Source of the DNA: Globisporangium splendens | Lineage: Eukaryota > Oomycota > Peronosporomycetes > Pythiales > Pythiaceae | NCBI GenBank assembly: GCA_006386115.1 | Contig: VFIW01000056.1 | Span: forward strand, 62,001 to 126,000 | Reading direction: 5' to 3' | Length of the DNA: 64,000 nucleotides | Part shown: in pieces, positions 1-15,000 of the stretch | Layout: each line of letters opens with the position of its first letter | Numbering within the stretch: the first letter of the stretch is position 1 | Made by a program: the position numbers and the translations under genes | Notes under the pieces: model-generated | Databases searched by the model: none | What the model was told of the DNA's origin: nothing | What the model saw: the letters and a program-made list of their open reading frames with translations, nothing else

Positions 1-3000
1 CCGTGTCGTCGTTTTCGTTGTACCCGTCGTACCGTGTGTGCTGTTTCCAGAGCGCAATGTCGATTTTCGGGGAACCGCACGTTAGAATCTCCATTTCTTG
101 CCACGTCAGCAGCGTCAGCGCTCGCATGGGGAAAATGGTCGCGAACCCTCTCGCCATCGCTGCGACTTGAAGGGATCCCTCGTAGAGTCGATATTGCTCA
201 GCTAGGTGACAGTACTCGAGGCGATTCTGGAACGTCACACGCATCGTTTTCCCACCTTCCACTAACTCCACTTCTTGTCCATTGCAATCAAACGCTGTGA
301 ACCTCAGGTCGAGACCTTCAAACGCCGCGTCAAACTCTTCTTCGATCAAAATGCCATCACGCTCACAATTCTGAATGCCGTCCAACATTTGCACAAACAT
401 GGCGTCGGTGCCCTCCAAATCACTTTGGTCTAGCGGTTGATTGATCAACTGTTTCCACACGAGCGATGGGAACGCAAATGGGAAATCTCCATGTGTTCGT
501 AGAGAAATTCCCAGCAGCTTCCCCACAAACTCGTACATTTGAATAGCTACTGGCGACGTACACTTTGGATTCGGCAAGTACATGCTTCGATTGATCCCCG
601 TGTCGTGCTGGCCGTTTGGGCACAAAACAAAGAGACTGAAATGCGCTGAAAACAGATCGTCGACCATGGAGTTCGCACCTTCGCGGTACACTCCACCCCA
701 GTCCACTCCTTCCTCTCCGCGGAATTTGACGCTAAACAGACGGCCCTTGTTGTCGATCTTTCTCCGGAATAGAGCGGGGTCAACGTTGTTGAGCTGCCGG
801 AATGCTTGAGCAAAGAAACACTCTGATACCGATGGCTCGACTTCTCTATCGTCTCGCGACTCGAGCGCCTGCAGACGATCCAACGTGATGCGCGCTGTAT
901 GATTGTTCGCATTGCTGTTGGAGTCGCCCGACAAATTCGTTTCCTCGATCGCCGACTCTACAAGTGCGTTCTTGATGTCGAAGAAAATACAGTGACTCAA
1001 AAGCCGCAACCGATGCGCGACGGTCCATGCTGATGACGTATCGCGCAGATCCAAAAGCGGGAGGCACTCCTTTAGTCTCTGGTTAAAATACTTCAAGAGC
1101 GCGAAACGCAGTTCCACGTCTTCACGCGGCAAATCCAGAAGAAGCGAACAACGTAAGCCATCAAGCGTATAGTGGAGCCTCACATCCGATGGACGAAGAT
1201 CAACCGAACTCAAGCCGCCACCTTCAACGTTGTTATTCACCCAGTCGACCAGCTGCAGATCCATGGCCGAAGTCCATACAGTTGTCTGACAGCCACCTGA
1301 ATCTGCTTCCCCACCATTCGATCGAGATGCCAGAAGCTTGTCAAACGTCCGCTCAATAGCGGCAACTGATGCGCGGGCGAGCTGATTCTCTCTTGACAAA
1401 CCGACTGCCATCACCGACAAGTTGATCCCGTAGACTGCATCGGTGTTGTCATCTCCAACAAACGAGTACTGGAGTGTATCACCAGGAAACTCGATTGCTT
1501 CAGTTGGCCAATTACCATATCCACTATATCGCTTGCACGCTAGCTGCTCTGCCCCGGCATCGGAACAATGACGTCCTCCTGTGAGGCTACTCATCAATTG
1601 AAGACATGCAGCATCCGGTTTTGTCGCACAACGAGAATCAAAAGCCACGAGCAGTGACTGAGCTCCAGCAAAGTCGATTGCGCCTTGCAAAATTGCGCCG
1701 CTTGGGTATGGGTGCGAACTCTCGATGATTGCTGTGGATCCGTACGTATCCAGCCAAATCGAGACCAAAATATGTTGAGGCAACGTTGAGCTCTCACCGA
1801 GCAAAAATCGCGCCATCTCAGTGAGATCAGTTAAAACCTCCGATGTATGACGGCTTTCGGCTGGCAATGACAGCGGAGCGCGAAAAATTGGTCTATCGGA
1901 AGGTCCCATCGGCAAATTCGGATCACGAGCTTCAAATGCTTTAGCTGCAGCTGCTGTCATCATCGAAAGCTCGACGAGTTGCAACAAGTGAGCGGAAATG
2001 AAGAGCTTGCCACTCTCTTTCTCTTTCTTCGCACGAGCCAGTGCGAGATTTCCAATCGACTGCAGCGCTTCCAAATCTGGCGTCTCGGACAGCGGAAACA
2101 GATCCACTTCATACAGCAATTGCAGCAGCAAACGCACGACTCGACTCTTGAATGGCGCGCCAGGAGATCGAAGGTATCTCACCAAAGCTCCGTAAATCTT
2201 TCGATTGTGTACTGCTCCACACGCTACGAGCTCGGTCGCATCGTTCAGCAAGAACTCCAATACCCAGCACGCCCACTCGAGAGACGGATTCATGAGTACT
2301 TCTTCCTCCTTCGCCCAGCAAATGCTTGGAACGGGTTTCACCTGAAAGCGGTAGCCATATCCATGGTTCCGGATCGGATCGTCTTCGGTCGCGGTGAACC
2401 GAAACCAGAACTGATGCGAGTGAATGACTAGATCTGGGATGCGTTTGCCTCCGGCTGTCGCTGGAGTATCCACTAACAATATCCGATGCTCGCATTCTAG
2501 GTCGCTGTAGAAAGCCAACTTCGCCTTTGACCCTAGTTTGCAGCGATGGTCGAACACAACTCGAAGACACCGAAACGATCTGCCAACACTCACTGCGCGA
2601 GCGTACTCACATCGACCAAAGTACGGGTGGAGAGATTGGTACTCTTGCACCGGGATACGAGAATCAAGTCCCATTTTTCCATTGGAGAGCCCCTCACCAG
2701 CAGCACGAGTAGATTCCACAAAGTGACTCACGCACTCTTTCACTAGTACGCTGGACAAGAGCCCATCATGATCGTCGACACCACCACCCAAATACTCATT
2801 TGCAACTTCTTGAGCTTCAGTATACGACGGTTGGCGAGCCCGGAACATCTTTGCGCTATCGCTGAGAAAAGTGCTTCCAAAAGCACCGTCTTGCCCATCT
2901 TCTTTTGTTTCCTCAATATGATCTTGGAAGTGAACTGTCATTGCTGCAGTAGCGGGAGCTGAATCTTGAACTGACATTGCAATTGCTCGACATAAGTCTT

Positions 3001-6000
3001 CATCCATCTCGCTGACAGTATCAGCTATGGCAGTCGACTGATCACTATCTCCCACCGAGGCACCGATAGCGCCATCTTGAGGCGCCGTAGTGCTCCTCGT
3101 TGAACTTCGCAGCCAATCTGATTCTCGAAATTTCCCACCACAGGCTTCCTCGCCAAGAATTTGCAGCGTGATCTCCTGAATCCTTTGCAAAATTGACCCC
3201 GATTCTTCATTTGCAACGCCAGGAGTCGCGCCTTGACGTCGCTGCTCTTCGCTCATTGATCTCTCGACTACTCTCCTCACCGTGTTGGTTCGCACGTACA
3301 CACTCTCTTGACCTCGTGAAAACACCATCTCTGATGCTACCACAAGTTTCAGAAGGTTCACAAATTGACGTGGTCCACCAACGACATTCAGAATTGGATT
3401 CAAAGTGGCTCCGTGTTGTTGTTGGCTCTGCACTGCACTTTCAATAGCAATCTTGGCTTGTTGAGACGACACCCCAGAAGTGCCAATGCCAGCACCAAGC
3501 AGCGCAGTCACAGCTCTTCGGGCGTAGTGCGTCGCCAGTGCATTTTCAGTTCGTAAAGCAACGCGATGGATGCTAGCAATGCTTCGTATCTCTTCGTCGT
3601 AGATCTTGGTGATTCGTCGTACATCTTGAGGCAAGTGCCACTCGTCTTCGTACGCCCCCGTCTCTGTATTCAGGAAAGTGATCAATATTCCTTTCTCTTG
3701 GATGTAGCGACGATAAATTCCAGTTCTCCCACTTGCAGACAATCGTTGAACAGGTCCTGTCTCAGTGCTCACACTGAGCAACACATGAGGTGTCAAGTAG
3801 TCAGGATCCAGTGGCGCAAATCCAGGAATGCCGGAGTCTCGCTTGACGCCGTTGATCTTTTTGCTTCGTTGCTTTACCGTCGCCGGGGCTAAAATAGGGG
3901 CTAAAGTAACAGCCATGATATCGGAAGTGTCAAGTGGCTCATTTACCAGCGGAGAAGCAGAGGTGGCCACAGTCGCTGTTGATGACGGAGCTGCAAACGT
4001 TTGATTCGACACTGTGACTAGAGGGTCGGACTGGTCGATATCTTCCAAAGCTGCGCGATCATCTAATGCCAACGCTTCCTCAGTCACAAAACCGTCCAAC
4101 AACAAAGTGTTTGTTGTATCCACATAGTGCGATCCATGCTCCATCAGCCACTCCATCGCTCGATTTGGATCACTGCTTGAGAGTTCCAACGCACAGAACG
4201 CTAGGCAATATGGCATCCCAGATATGCTTTCGAGCTCTCGCGCCTTTGCCTCTAGGGTCTGGTCTTGGCTTCCGTCCGATTCTGTATTTGCTTGCCTTGC
4301 TTGTAGACTAGCAGCTGCAGCTCTTTGCGCCTGTTGCCTTTCTTGATAAGCAGCTGCAGCACCTCCAATGAGCCACTCACCAGCCAAGTTAGGGTCATTT
4401 CGCGAATGCTCCAATGCAGTCATGCACAAGTCAAATTCAAACCCCATCGCAGCAAGGGTGGACGCGAATCCTCTGCGCAAACGATACTCTTCGCTTTCTT
4501 CTTCCTCTGGATCGCAATTGACGCCAATATCGACATTGCCAACGTTTTCTGGCGCTGGATCAGCAATCACAGGTGGCTTTGGATCATCTAGACCCCGAAA
4601 CATTGCATTGCCGAGTGGTGTCGAAGATTCAATCAGTCGACCGAGAATCATGCGGCCACGTTCCTGCAAAAATGGAAGGCTAACAAACGTGTTGAGGCAC
4701 ACAGGAGTCAGCGCGCTCTTTAGCAGGCTCTTCGATATGTGCTTGTGGGCAACATTTGCTGTCATTTGAATGGAGTGGCGTAGAATTGCTTCGAGTGCCA
4801 ACAACGCACGTGATCGCACTTGCATCCGCCATAAATCGTCAAAGCTCGCCATGATGCTTGATTCCTCCAGCGAGGAGAGCTTTAATATGACCGGCATCAT
4901 GTCCATCGTCAGCGGGATCACATCCGACGGAAGTCGAATCTCTTCGATAGGTGATAATGAGGAGAGGTTCACTTCCTGGACGTTGTGACTGGGGTCGAAT
5001 TCTTCCGATGATGCATCGAATACAACACGAACAGTTGAGGTTCGTGAGTTTAATTCGATGAGAGTCGCCAGCGCTGGCTCTGCTCCACGGTCCGAGAAAT
5101 TGAAGCCATAATCGAGATTCGCTTGACCAGCACGGTTTTCTTTTGCAGTCACCTCAACGCGACCGCCAATTCGAATACAATCTGAGTGTGAGCCCAGCAC
5201 ACACAACGCACCAACTGCACGAATGATCGCTGCCCTGATCCGAATGTCTGATGACTCGGAACTCCCTAACGTTGACGATTCAGATTTTCTTCTTGTCAAG
5301 ACTGGGGCGACATTGCGTATCGCAGAGCACAGCAACTCCGCGACTCGGGCCTGCCAGCTCTTCTCCTTCAAAAGCAGTCGTAGCAACGCAACGCTTTCGG
5401 ATGCTAGCACCAGGTAAATCTGTCCGGACTTAAATCCCATCGGATTCGAAAGAGATTCCGCGAGGAGAGCCTGATTGCTTGATTCACTTGAACTGGTGGA
5501 AAGAGTGCCTACAGAAGGCGTGGACAACGGAGCTGCAGTGCTGCAAACAGACTCGGCAACTTGGTCAAGCAACAGATCTACGAGAACAGATTCGGATCCT
5601 AGCAGTGAGCTAACATGGGCTGGAGTGACGACACCATTGCTGCAAACTTTTCGAAGCAATAGCTTGACAACGCGCTGAGAACGTGGCGACCCGGTACGAA
5701 GCAGCTCGAGCAGTTCTCTCAGTATCTTGGGTTTCGACAAATGATGCAATGCTGGTGAGCTCCCACTAAGGGAGAGCACAAAGCCCAGCATTGCAAAAGT
5801 GTACATTTCCACCTCTAACGTTTCCAAAACTTCACCTTGAGAAGCCAAATCACTAGGCATGCGCCGAGAAGGACGGACGATCTTCACACGACTACCTTCT
5901 ACTCCACTTGTGTGAGATCGAAGAGTTTCTCCTTTTCGCTTGACCGGTGTAGAGAGCGACCGAAGCATTCTTTGCGCTCGTGTGAGACCTTCTGCGTCTT

Positions 6001-9000
6001 GAATGAGGGTAGTTCCAAGCACCAGCTCCCTTTCAATCACTTCAAATACTTTTCGATGAAGTTCCTGGGAAAACCAAAGTGTCTGAAGAACAGGCTCCTC
6101 CAACTCTCTATTTGTGGCTGCAGTCTTCGCTGCATCACTTGCTGCTTCGATTGTTCGTGTTTGCCGATCCTCTTCTTCGTAACTGAGTCCAGCAGTCCTC
6201 GCTGCCTCTGATTTCCCTTGATTTACCATCCGCTGATGCATCGGGGAACCCAACTCACTGATTGAATCTCCTTTTTGAAGTTTTTGTTTTCGCTTCATTT
6301 TGGCAATCGCTGCTACAGACTTGGCCTCGCCTTCTCTTCTCTCGTAAACACCTCCGATACCAATTGTCGCCAGGAAGCGGAAAACGATCCACGCACACCT
6401 CTTTGTCTGCTTCTTCAGCAAAATCTGCTGGTCCGTTGATACACTCCATTCCTTTACCAACTCCTTCGCCTTCGAATCCAATTCTTGCACTTCGTTCCTT
6501 GCCAAACTCGAGCTGCTAACTCCAACATCTCCTTCATTATCACCCTCATCGCCATCGTCTTCATCGCTAAGATCGTTCCATCGCTCCGCAAACAAGCTTT
6601 CTTCATATTGACACACCAACCTTGACGATTTCACAGCTCTACGATATTGCAAGTGACACAACGCGCGCACTTTCCGCTGCATGATGACGATTCCTCTCAT
6701 AATAGTTTCCCACTTCGGAAGAGGGATGACGTCAAGGACTGCATTCGATACCACTGGAACGTTCATTTTAGCCCAATGGCATCCTGAAATATCAGCATTT
6801 CTTCCCATCGCGTTCTCCGCTGCTGCGATAGAACTGTCACCGTTCGCAACAAGTGAAGGACTGCGGTCATATCCGCAAACTCCTTCACCTTCATTCAAAT
6901 GCCACAGCGCTAGCAGGTTGGTTCGTTGTGGATTTTCCGAGTCATGTCCAATCCCGACAGGTGCAGCTTGAATCTCATATGGAATGCTTCGCTGGAAATC
7001 TCGCTGAATCTGCTCACCTGTTCTTGGTGTACACCAAACTCGCATCTCGGCAATAGAGCCCTTAAAGCTGCGCTGGGGTGATGCAGTAGCTGTTGTGACT
7101 CCATGGGCATCAATCTCATTCACCCAACATCCAATTCTTGCAGCTCGGAAATGGATTGATTTGCACACGCGCTCGTAAAATCTCTCTTCTACCTTCGATC
7201 CATTGACAAAAAGTGTCAAACGCATTTCTGCTGCACGATAAGAGACAGCAATATGTGTCCACTCGTGGGTGCGGAAGCGATAGGAGGTGAAGAGCTGCTC
7301 GCGAGGGAAATTGCCCAAGATTCCCAACTGTAAATGCTGATCCGCAAACTCTAGAAAGACGCTTCCATTTTGAAAGCCCTTGTCGCTTCGCAATGAGCGA
7401 TACCCACTGAGATCAGCAGGGTACACCCACGTTTCGACGCAGAAATCCTGGACTTCACCTAATGCAGGCGTTTCCGCATAACTGATCTCCTCTGGTTTGC
7501 TTTGGCCAGCCATTGCGCCTTGGATTGCTGATGTCATGCCGAATTGCAGCACTTTTCTGCCGAGCAGATGTGGCTGACACCATGAAAGCTTCACCTCCAG
7601 TTTCTTCAGCAATTCCGCATAAAGTAGCGCCATCGATGATGCTGTGTGGCGTGCATTCGACGCTGACGCAGATCCATTCGCTTCGAAGATAAACTCCAGA
7701 CCGTTTTGCTTCCACCACGCTTTCGTGCATGCATACGGAGGTGCACGTAGGAGCAAACGCAAAATGTCTCGCTTGGTCACGTAGCCTGTGTGCAGCACAC
7801 TTTGTTGCACAAATTCTTCCGACAATGGGTGCCAGTTGATGGTGGTGTACTCCAATGCGTTAGCAGTTGTTGATACTTGGCCAAGGTGTGCTCGAGCTGC
7901 TACTTTCATCCCTGCCAAATCTGCCGCAGCATCACGCCGGCTGGATTCAATTGAAAACAAATCGTGAAGCGTTGTCAGGATACCTGTTTTCAGCAAAAAC
8001 GGGTGATCTCGAGGCTCGAAATCTAGACTCCACGCACATAAAAGCGCGTGCTTCAGTAGAGAGTCAGGCGAGCAGCCTCCAGTACTGCTGCTGTTCAGTA
8101 GCTGTGCCAAGAACGAGTAGAGATCGCAGAACGCAAGTTGCACTCGCTCGATCGTTGGTCGATTGCATCCTTCAAGCCCTTTCAAGTAATGATGTCTGAC
8201 AGTGGCTCGGAAAGTCTCTGTGACAACCTGGCCGTCGTTCAGCTCCCGAGACTCTTTTTCATCATCCGTAAAGCCACGCAGCGCTGGGCGTAGAAAGATG
8301 ATCGCATTGTGTCTTGCGGTATCAAACGACAAAATGCTCAGAATGGTTTTCATCGCGTGCAGACCAAACAAACGCGAGTCCGACCGCTTCTGGCGTCTCT
8401 CCAAGAGGGCTCGAAGTACTACAGGCGGCGCACCAATTCCGTTTCGAATGTACAGGTCGCATGCTTTCATCATCGCAGAAAAACTGTCCTTGTAGTGATA
8501 GCGACGTCGGCGATATAAGTCGTCATCGTCTGGCTCGCCAACAGCTTGAGCAGTAGCTTTGCTCATATCTGGCTTGTCTTCATTCAAATTTGCTGGAAGG
8601 GTGACCACCGAAGCCCGACGACTTCTCCAACGATCTTGAGCACGCAATACGTCAACAATTCCTGACCACTTCGAACTGTCTGCCTCACGCAGGCTTTTCC
8701 ATCTTTCTAGCATCGGCTGTAACGACGGTGGTGTCTTCTGTGAACTCCATTTCTCAGCCAGGTTACTCAGAGCGACTTGTGAATCCACACCCAGCTTGTC
8801 TTTCTCTTCTGATGGAGGATCCAGCAAGCACAAGAACTCCGCTCGCTGGCAAACTTGATCCATTAGATCATCGAACGTTTTTGGCATCGACAGTGTCTTT
8901 TCGAAACTAATTCCATCGTCACCGTCACCTCCAGTTGCATTGCTGGAATCAAGCGTGATAAACTCGGTGGTCATCGTCGAATCGTCTTGAGCCTTAGCTC

Positions 9001-12000
9001 GATACTCTTGACGTGTCTTGATCAGCCAGTGGCGAAGCGAGACAATTCGTTTCCAAACAAGCAAAAGGTCTTCGGAAGGTTCTAAATTCGAATGGTCGAT
9101 CAAGTCACTGGGTTTCGTTGGATCAACATGGGAGGATTCGGAGCCAGCCACAATTGCTTGGACCTCATGGAGAACGTGTGCTGGTGCATGCTTGATCAAG
9201 GCTACACAAGTCAACCTTTCACAGTGCGGGAATTTGCCGAGTCGACTCAGAAACGACCGATCTGGGGAGCGCGTTTCCAGCCAGTTCAGAATAATTCGCA
9301 CTGGCCCACTTTCAGTTCTGTTTTGCGATAAGTTTTCGAAAAACTTGCCTTGTCGAATGGCGTACGAATCGTCGCTGTAAAGATTGCTATTACCTGAGTG
9401 TCGCTTGACAGGAGCGCTTGAGCCAGTCTCCTTCGTTCCGCTGCCTCCAAGTATGTCACTCCGAAGTGCTGGATTTGAAGGATACATGGAATATTCATAT
9501 TGAAGAGCGCTCTTCCAGTCCATTGGAAGCGCATTGTTGTCTTGAGGTTCACCAGATTCACCAGAAGCTGCACTCAGAATTCCTCCGCTCAGAAGTGGAG
9601 ACTGAAGCCACGGAAGCAGCTCTTCCTCAACACCATCTACCGGATGAGCAGCAATCAGCGTACTCGCTACTCGTCCGGCTAGAGATGACAACGAGTTATG
9701 CAGGTCATACAACCAGTGAATGCGGAGCGTGGACTTCGCGATCCCCGACGGTCGGATCTGGACAGTATCTTGTGACCCATAAATTGAGACTCCAGGGGTC
9801 AACGCTTCTGGAAGCTGCATCAGGGATGACGACGCTGGACATAACTCAGGCAGCCCAACTGCGACACCCATTCGTTGACCATTGTGCGCAAACGAAAGAG
9901 TCTGCATGTCGTAGTCGATAACGAGAGTCAAAATGTCTCCAGATGCCAGCGACAGCTTCGTCCCGTAGCTTGCTCGCTTTCCACATACCCACAGCGCGCC
10001 TATAGATGGCATCCAACCAATGCTGTTCTGGGTTTCGCCGAGAAAGGATTCGTACTTGATGCTCGAAGAAGAACAAGGTTGTGGTTCGCTGCACAGTGCC
10101 CAATCAACGCCAATGCATATATGCCCTGAAATCGTACCGCCAACGCGTGCACTTTTGACTATGAAGTCAACAGAGTGGACTCCTTGATAGAAAGCAGTTT
10201 GAAGGAAGCAATTGCGCCATGAAGCACTTTCCCCGATCAAATGCGCTGACGTTCCTGAATGGCTGACGGAAACCGACTGAACTTTTCGTTTCGCATTGAA
10301 CTTCACCGACAAACTCCCATAAGGTGATGCAAACCGTGGAATCGATGCCACTGGATTCTCTCCTTCGACAAGAAAAGTCGGGACTCCGTATGCTGCTCCA
10401 CTGAGATTTTGTGAGTTTGGAAAACTTGTTGACCCGGACGCATAACAATCTCGTAAAATCTTGATGTACGAACTGTCGTATTCCTCGTCTGGAAGATTCT
10501 CTTTTTTGTACCACGGATCTCCGCCGTTGGCAAACTCTTGTGTTGTTAACCGGTACAATTTGCCTTGACTAAGTTTGACAGGAGCCACAAGAGGTTCGAG
10601 CGCGTAGCCCATCGAATCCTTTTTCGACGTCCCACTCACAGTCACTTGGGCGACTAGAGTTTGCGAAGCTTCTTCCCACAGGCGAACCGTGTGCTGTCGG
10701 ATCAATCGGCCGCCATTCTTCGCTGGGTTCACAGACCGACCAAGAGCCACTACCAAGAACGTACTCGTCGCTTCAAACTGAAATCCAATTTGGCCTTCGA
10801 AGTGATCTTTGTCCCCAGTGTAGAGTTGCTTAAATACATTGTACATCTGCTTCGACGCCTGGCGATTTACAACGAGCGATTTGTCCACTGCAAGCACACG
10901 GTCCAGCTCTTGGGATTCAATCATACGGGCTTTTTCATGTAGCTCCAGTTTTCGGAAACGGCTGTCCGACTTGTTCACAACATGAAGCTCAGAGCAGTAT
11001 TGATCGAAGCTGCCCAAAAGTCGGCAAATTGCAGGGAGGATAGGACGTGCGAGCCACGTTTGGCGTCGTAACAGGCACAAGCAAGACACAAACCACGGCA
11101 GCAGCCCTGACAGAATTGGAATATTGTGCGTTCGAATGTTCGCTTGAAGCTCGCATACTGCTGGAGACTGAAGAAACGAGTTTTCAGTTTGCTCGACCAC
11201 AAGAGATTCAATCACGTCACGACATGCTCGGAGCAGCAGAAACCCATACTGAAGAGTAGATTCTTGAACAAGTGCTCGTCTATGGCTTTGATCCGAGTGA
11301 TCCAATCCACCCAAAGCTTCCAAATCTGCGTCATCTGACCTCTTTGACTTCGTCAAACTGACTGCTTCTGCCAACAAAAAAAGCTGGTATGCCTTCAGCA
11401 GCAGCATTGCATCCTGGGCGAGGCTTCTGCTCTCAACCAAATTGAAATCCTTGGCGGTACGGTTATCGAGGCTCGGTGGCTCGATCCGGTGTTCTGGCCG
11501 TTGAATAGCTTGAACAAGTAGCCCAATTATTTCTTGCGCGAATGGCACTCCGATTGAGACCCCGTTGCTCGAATTGAACATGGTTGCCGATAAGAACGGA
11601 AGGAAATTCAGAATTCCTTCTTTTCCTGGCGACGCGAGGATCCGCATCAGCGCTGACAGCAGTAAATGGCGCGCCGAATCTGGTTCGAACTCTGCACTCG
11701 TGTGGCTTCGAAGAAGGTAGAGGAGCAGATTCAACTTATCACTCGGAGAACTGTACAATACTGACACGCCAGAAATGATCGCTTTCGCTGCGGCTACTTG
11801 GATTTCTTTCGGCAAACGGCATTCCTCGTGGTCGCGAACGCTGGCAGCACGTTCGAGCTCATGCCGCAGCTCGCCCACGATTTCTGGTGTGATCCCAAGC
11901 TCAGGTTCGAGATCTCCAACTTCGTACAAGTCAATACTCTCTAGGTTTGCACTGAACAAGCCCAGAATGTGAATGCACATTTGCTTCGAGAGGATTGTTC

Positions 12001-15000
12001 GCGGATCCACAACAGAAGATTCCCCGACAGGGGATTGGGCGTGGAAATCAACTTGAAAACGTCGAAGCATCGCCAAAAGCAACGAAAATACCGGTTCGCA
12101 TGGCTGACGGGAAAAAGGTTGTTCAAATCCAGCAAGGTTCGAAAGATTGCTTCTGCCATTCGCACCGGAAGGTCGTCGTACGTGTCCGTTAAGCAAATTT
12201 GGCTTCTCTCGAGTGGCAGTGAGACAGCTGAGATCGTGCAATTCGTTCGTGATCAGCGTCCCGAGCTCAAGGAAAGGGTCAGAGCTATTAAGAACACTTT
12301 CCACAGAAGGCACTGACGCCTGCTCCAATAAGCCTGTCGTTTCGTTTGCTCTTGATGGATCGGAGACGAACGAACTTGGTAGCTCACTTGGGCGATTTAC
12401 TTGACACGCCTCGTGTGTGCCGATTCGACAAACTGTGCACATTTTGAACCCCCCTTTGTTTCCAAACGAGCATTCTGTGCAAATCCATTCTTCGAGAGGG
12501 TAGACACATGGATCAATCCAAATCGCGTGGGCGCAGTGGTTGGATCCTGAGCACGTCACTTTCAGTTCCAGCATGCGCACATCTCGCACAGATAGATCGA
12601 ATTTCTCAACTTGGCGAACTTCCGATACAGGCTTTGAATGCCACAGCTCTTTTCCATCACCAATGATGGAAAATACCACAGAGACCGAGCGCTGCTGTAG
12701 AATCTCATTCTGGACATCGTCGTTAATGCCAACAGCGCCAACAAATCGATTGTACGCGTCACCCAAGTCGTATATGACAAATGCCTCTCCTTGAGACGGC
12801 GGATGAGTAGATAAACAGCGTTGTCGAGGCTCGCCGTTGATGTGCACAGAAACACTTGGTGTTGTTGCCCCTGCTGGCAGGTTCCGCGCGTCAGCATCGC
12901 TTGCATAACCGAGTTGGTTTCCCTTCCCAAAAGTTCCATATCCGACCGAGTAATGATACTCTCTGATATTGGACAAGTATACTGGGTCAATATCTGCGGC
13001 GCCGGAATCCGAGTCGTCCCATTTCTGAACTCCCAGCAAAGTGATCACTTTGCCTGACCCATAAAATGACACCGCAGGGTACACTTCATGACCAGCGAGA
13101 TCCGTAAAGACAACTCCATACTCGATGTCATTGATTTTATACGCCAGCGTGCCTTCAGCCATGTCAACTTCGATTTGAACGATATCACCTGGGTGCACTT
13201 TACCGATGGATCGGCTTAACTTATGCCCTCGCGCATACAGGTTGCCATTGTAGCCTCGAAGCATCCACAAGTTTGGCGACGAGTCGTATCCGCTCACGGT
13301 CACAGGCAAGATCGCAGCGCCAAAGCAAGTCATTTCATCATCTACCGTATCATTGTCGAGCCTGAATTTCCACGATGCTTTTCCTGTGGTGATCCCAATG
13401 TTTACTGCAGCGTACTGGTAACTGGTTTCACGTGTTCGCACTGTTAGCCCTGCATCTTCGACCGTCACCCCCGCCGAGCACACGGACGGCTCAAAGAGAG
13501 CGCGAATCTTGCGGGATTCACTTGTCTTTTTCTTGTCTTCTCCTCGTACCAATTTCTCAGATTCGTCGGTTCGATATGTCTTGATGCCTCCATACAGTAA
13601 AAAGCCTTGCTCAACCGCAAATCGCGCAAGCCCGCGTTCAGGAGAAATTCGGTGCGTCATACTGAAATCGAGCAACATCCTCACAAAGAGCAACGTGGTA
13701 CTCAGCGACGCCGTCGCGAGCGCCCACGCCTTCAGCGCACCGATCGCTTCAATCACGACATCTTCGTTGCAATGGCCAATCGCACCCAGCAACCAGTTCG
13801 CGACGTCATTCAACGCCACCGTTGGCTCTACAAAGAGTGAATTCGAGCATGGCACATTGAGACGGATCTGCTCAATTCCATATGTGCCGTTGCGGTTCAC
13901 TGGTGGGACCCCGCTCATCGTAATCCGCAGCTCCGTACAGGACTCGGGGAACCGGACCGAAAAGTACTCAGGTGGCTTCACTGCCGTAGTGTGTTCCTCG
14001 GCAACTTGAACATACTTGTCGCCTCCTGTGACGCGACACTCAATCGCGACTCGTTGAGGGAAGCATTTCAAGTGCCACCGAATCTCAATAGACGAGATCC
14101 GGGACACGTCCGGGTGTCGGATCACAAAGTACGTCACCCCCGGGCGTTGTTGAGACAACCAAAACGTATGCTCGGCATCATCGATCGCGAGCTCGGGAGG
14201 ATGCGCTCGAGGATTCATAGAGCACGAGGACGCGTAGACCATATCGCTCTTCAGTACAAGAGGTTTCTCTGGACATCTCCTCTTTGGGCTCCAAAAGGAA
14301 TACAGCGACAGCGCAGGAAAACACGTTAAAAGTCGTGACATCTCTTCAAAGGATTGCTGGGCATGCTCACTCGTGTAGTCGAACGATGACAACAGCGCAG
14401 AGAGCGTATGGATTGCCAGATGGTGAAGCTCGATATTTGATCCTGTGGCACCCATGGAGCGCGTGGTCTTGTGAACGCGACTCTCTTGGAGCAAAGTGCA
14501 TGCGATCCGTGAACTGTGTGAAATCACAGCAAGTCGACGCTCGATCACATGCGTGAAAACGGGTGTCGGTAACACGTTAAGGAGCATTTCTTCTAGCGTG
14601 CGAATCGATCCCTTTTCCTTGCCCGATTTGTCCACGACCCCAGCCGTGACCATGTTCAAATAATCGTGCACACTTTGTCGGCACTTCATCTTGCGGTTCT
14701 TGTGCATGCGATGCTCCGTCGGTAAATCGCTGCCAGTAGGATCGCCACAAATCAGATCCGAGATGAACGTGTCATCGAGCAAACTCTCCTGCAATCGCTG
14801 CAGATACTCTTCGCTCTGCAAATACTCATCCCAACTCTGCATGGTTGTATACTGCAACGGCGCAAAGCAAACAGCACACGACCGGGATTTTCCAGAATGC
14901 AAGCGCGCAGGCTTGGGCATCCATCCGTCTTCTTCGACGTCCCAATCGAGCTCACTCGGTCGTATTAATGTGGTTCCACCGCCTGTTGACGCAGGCGTTC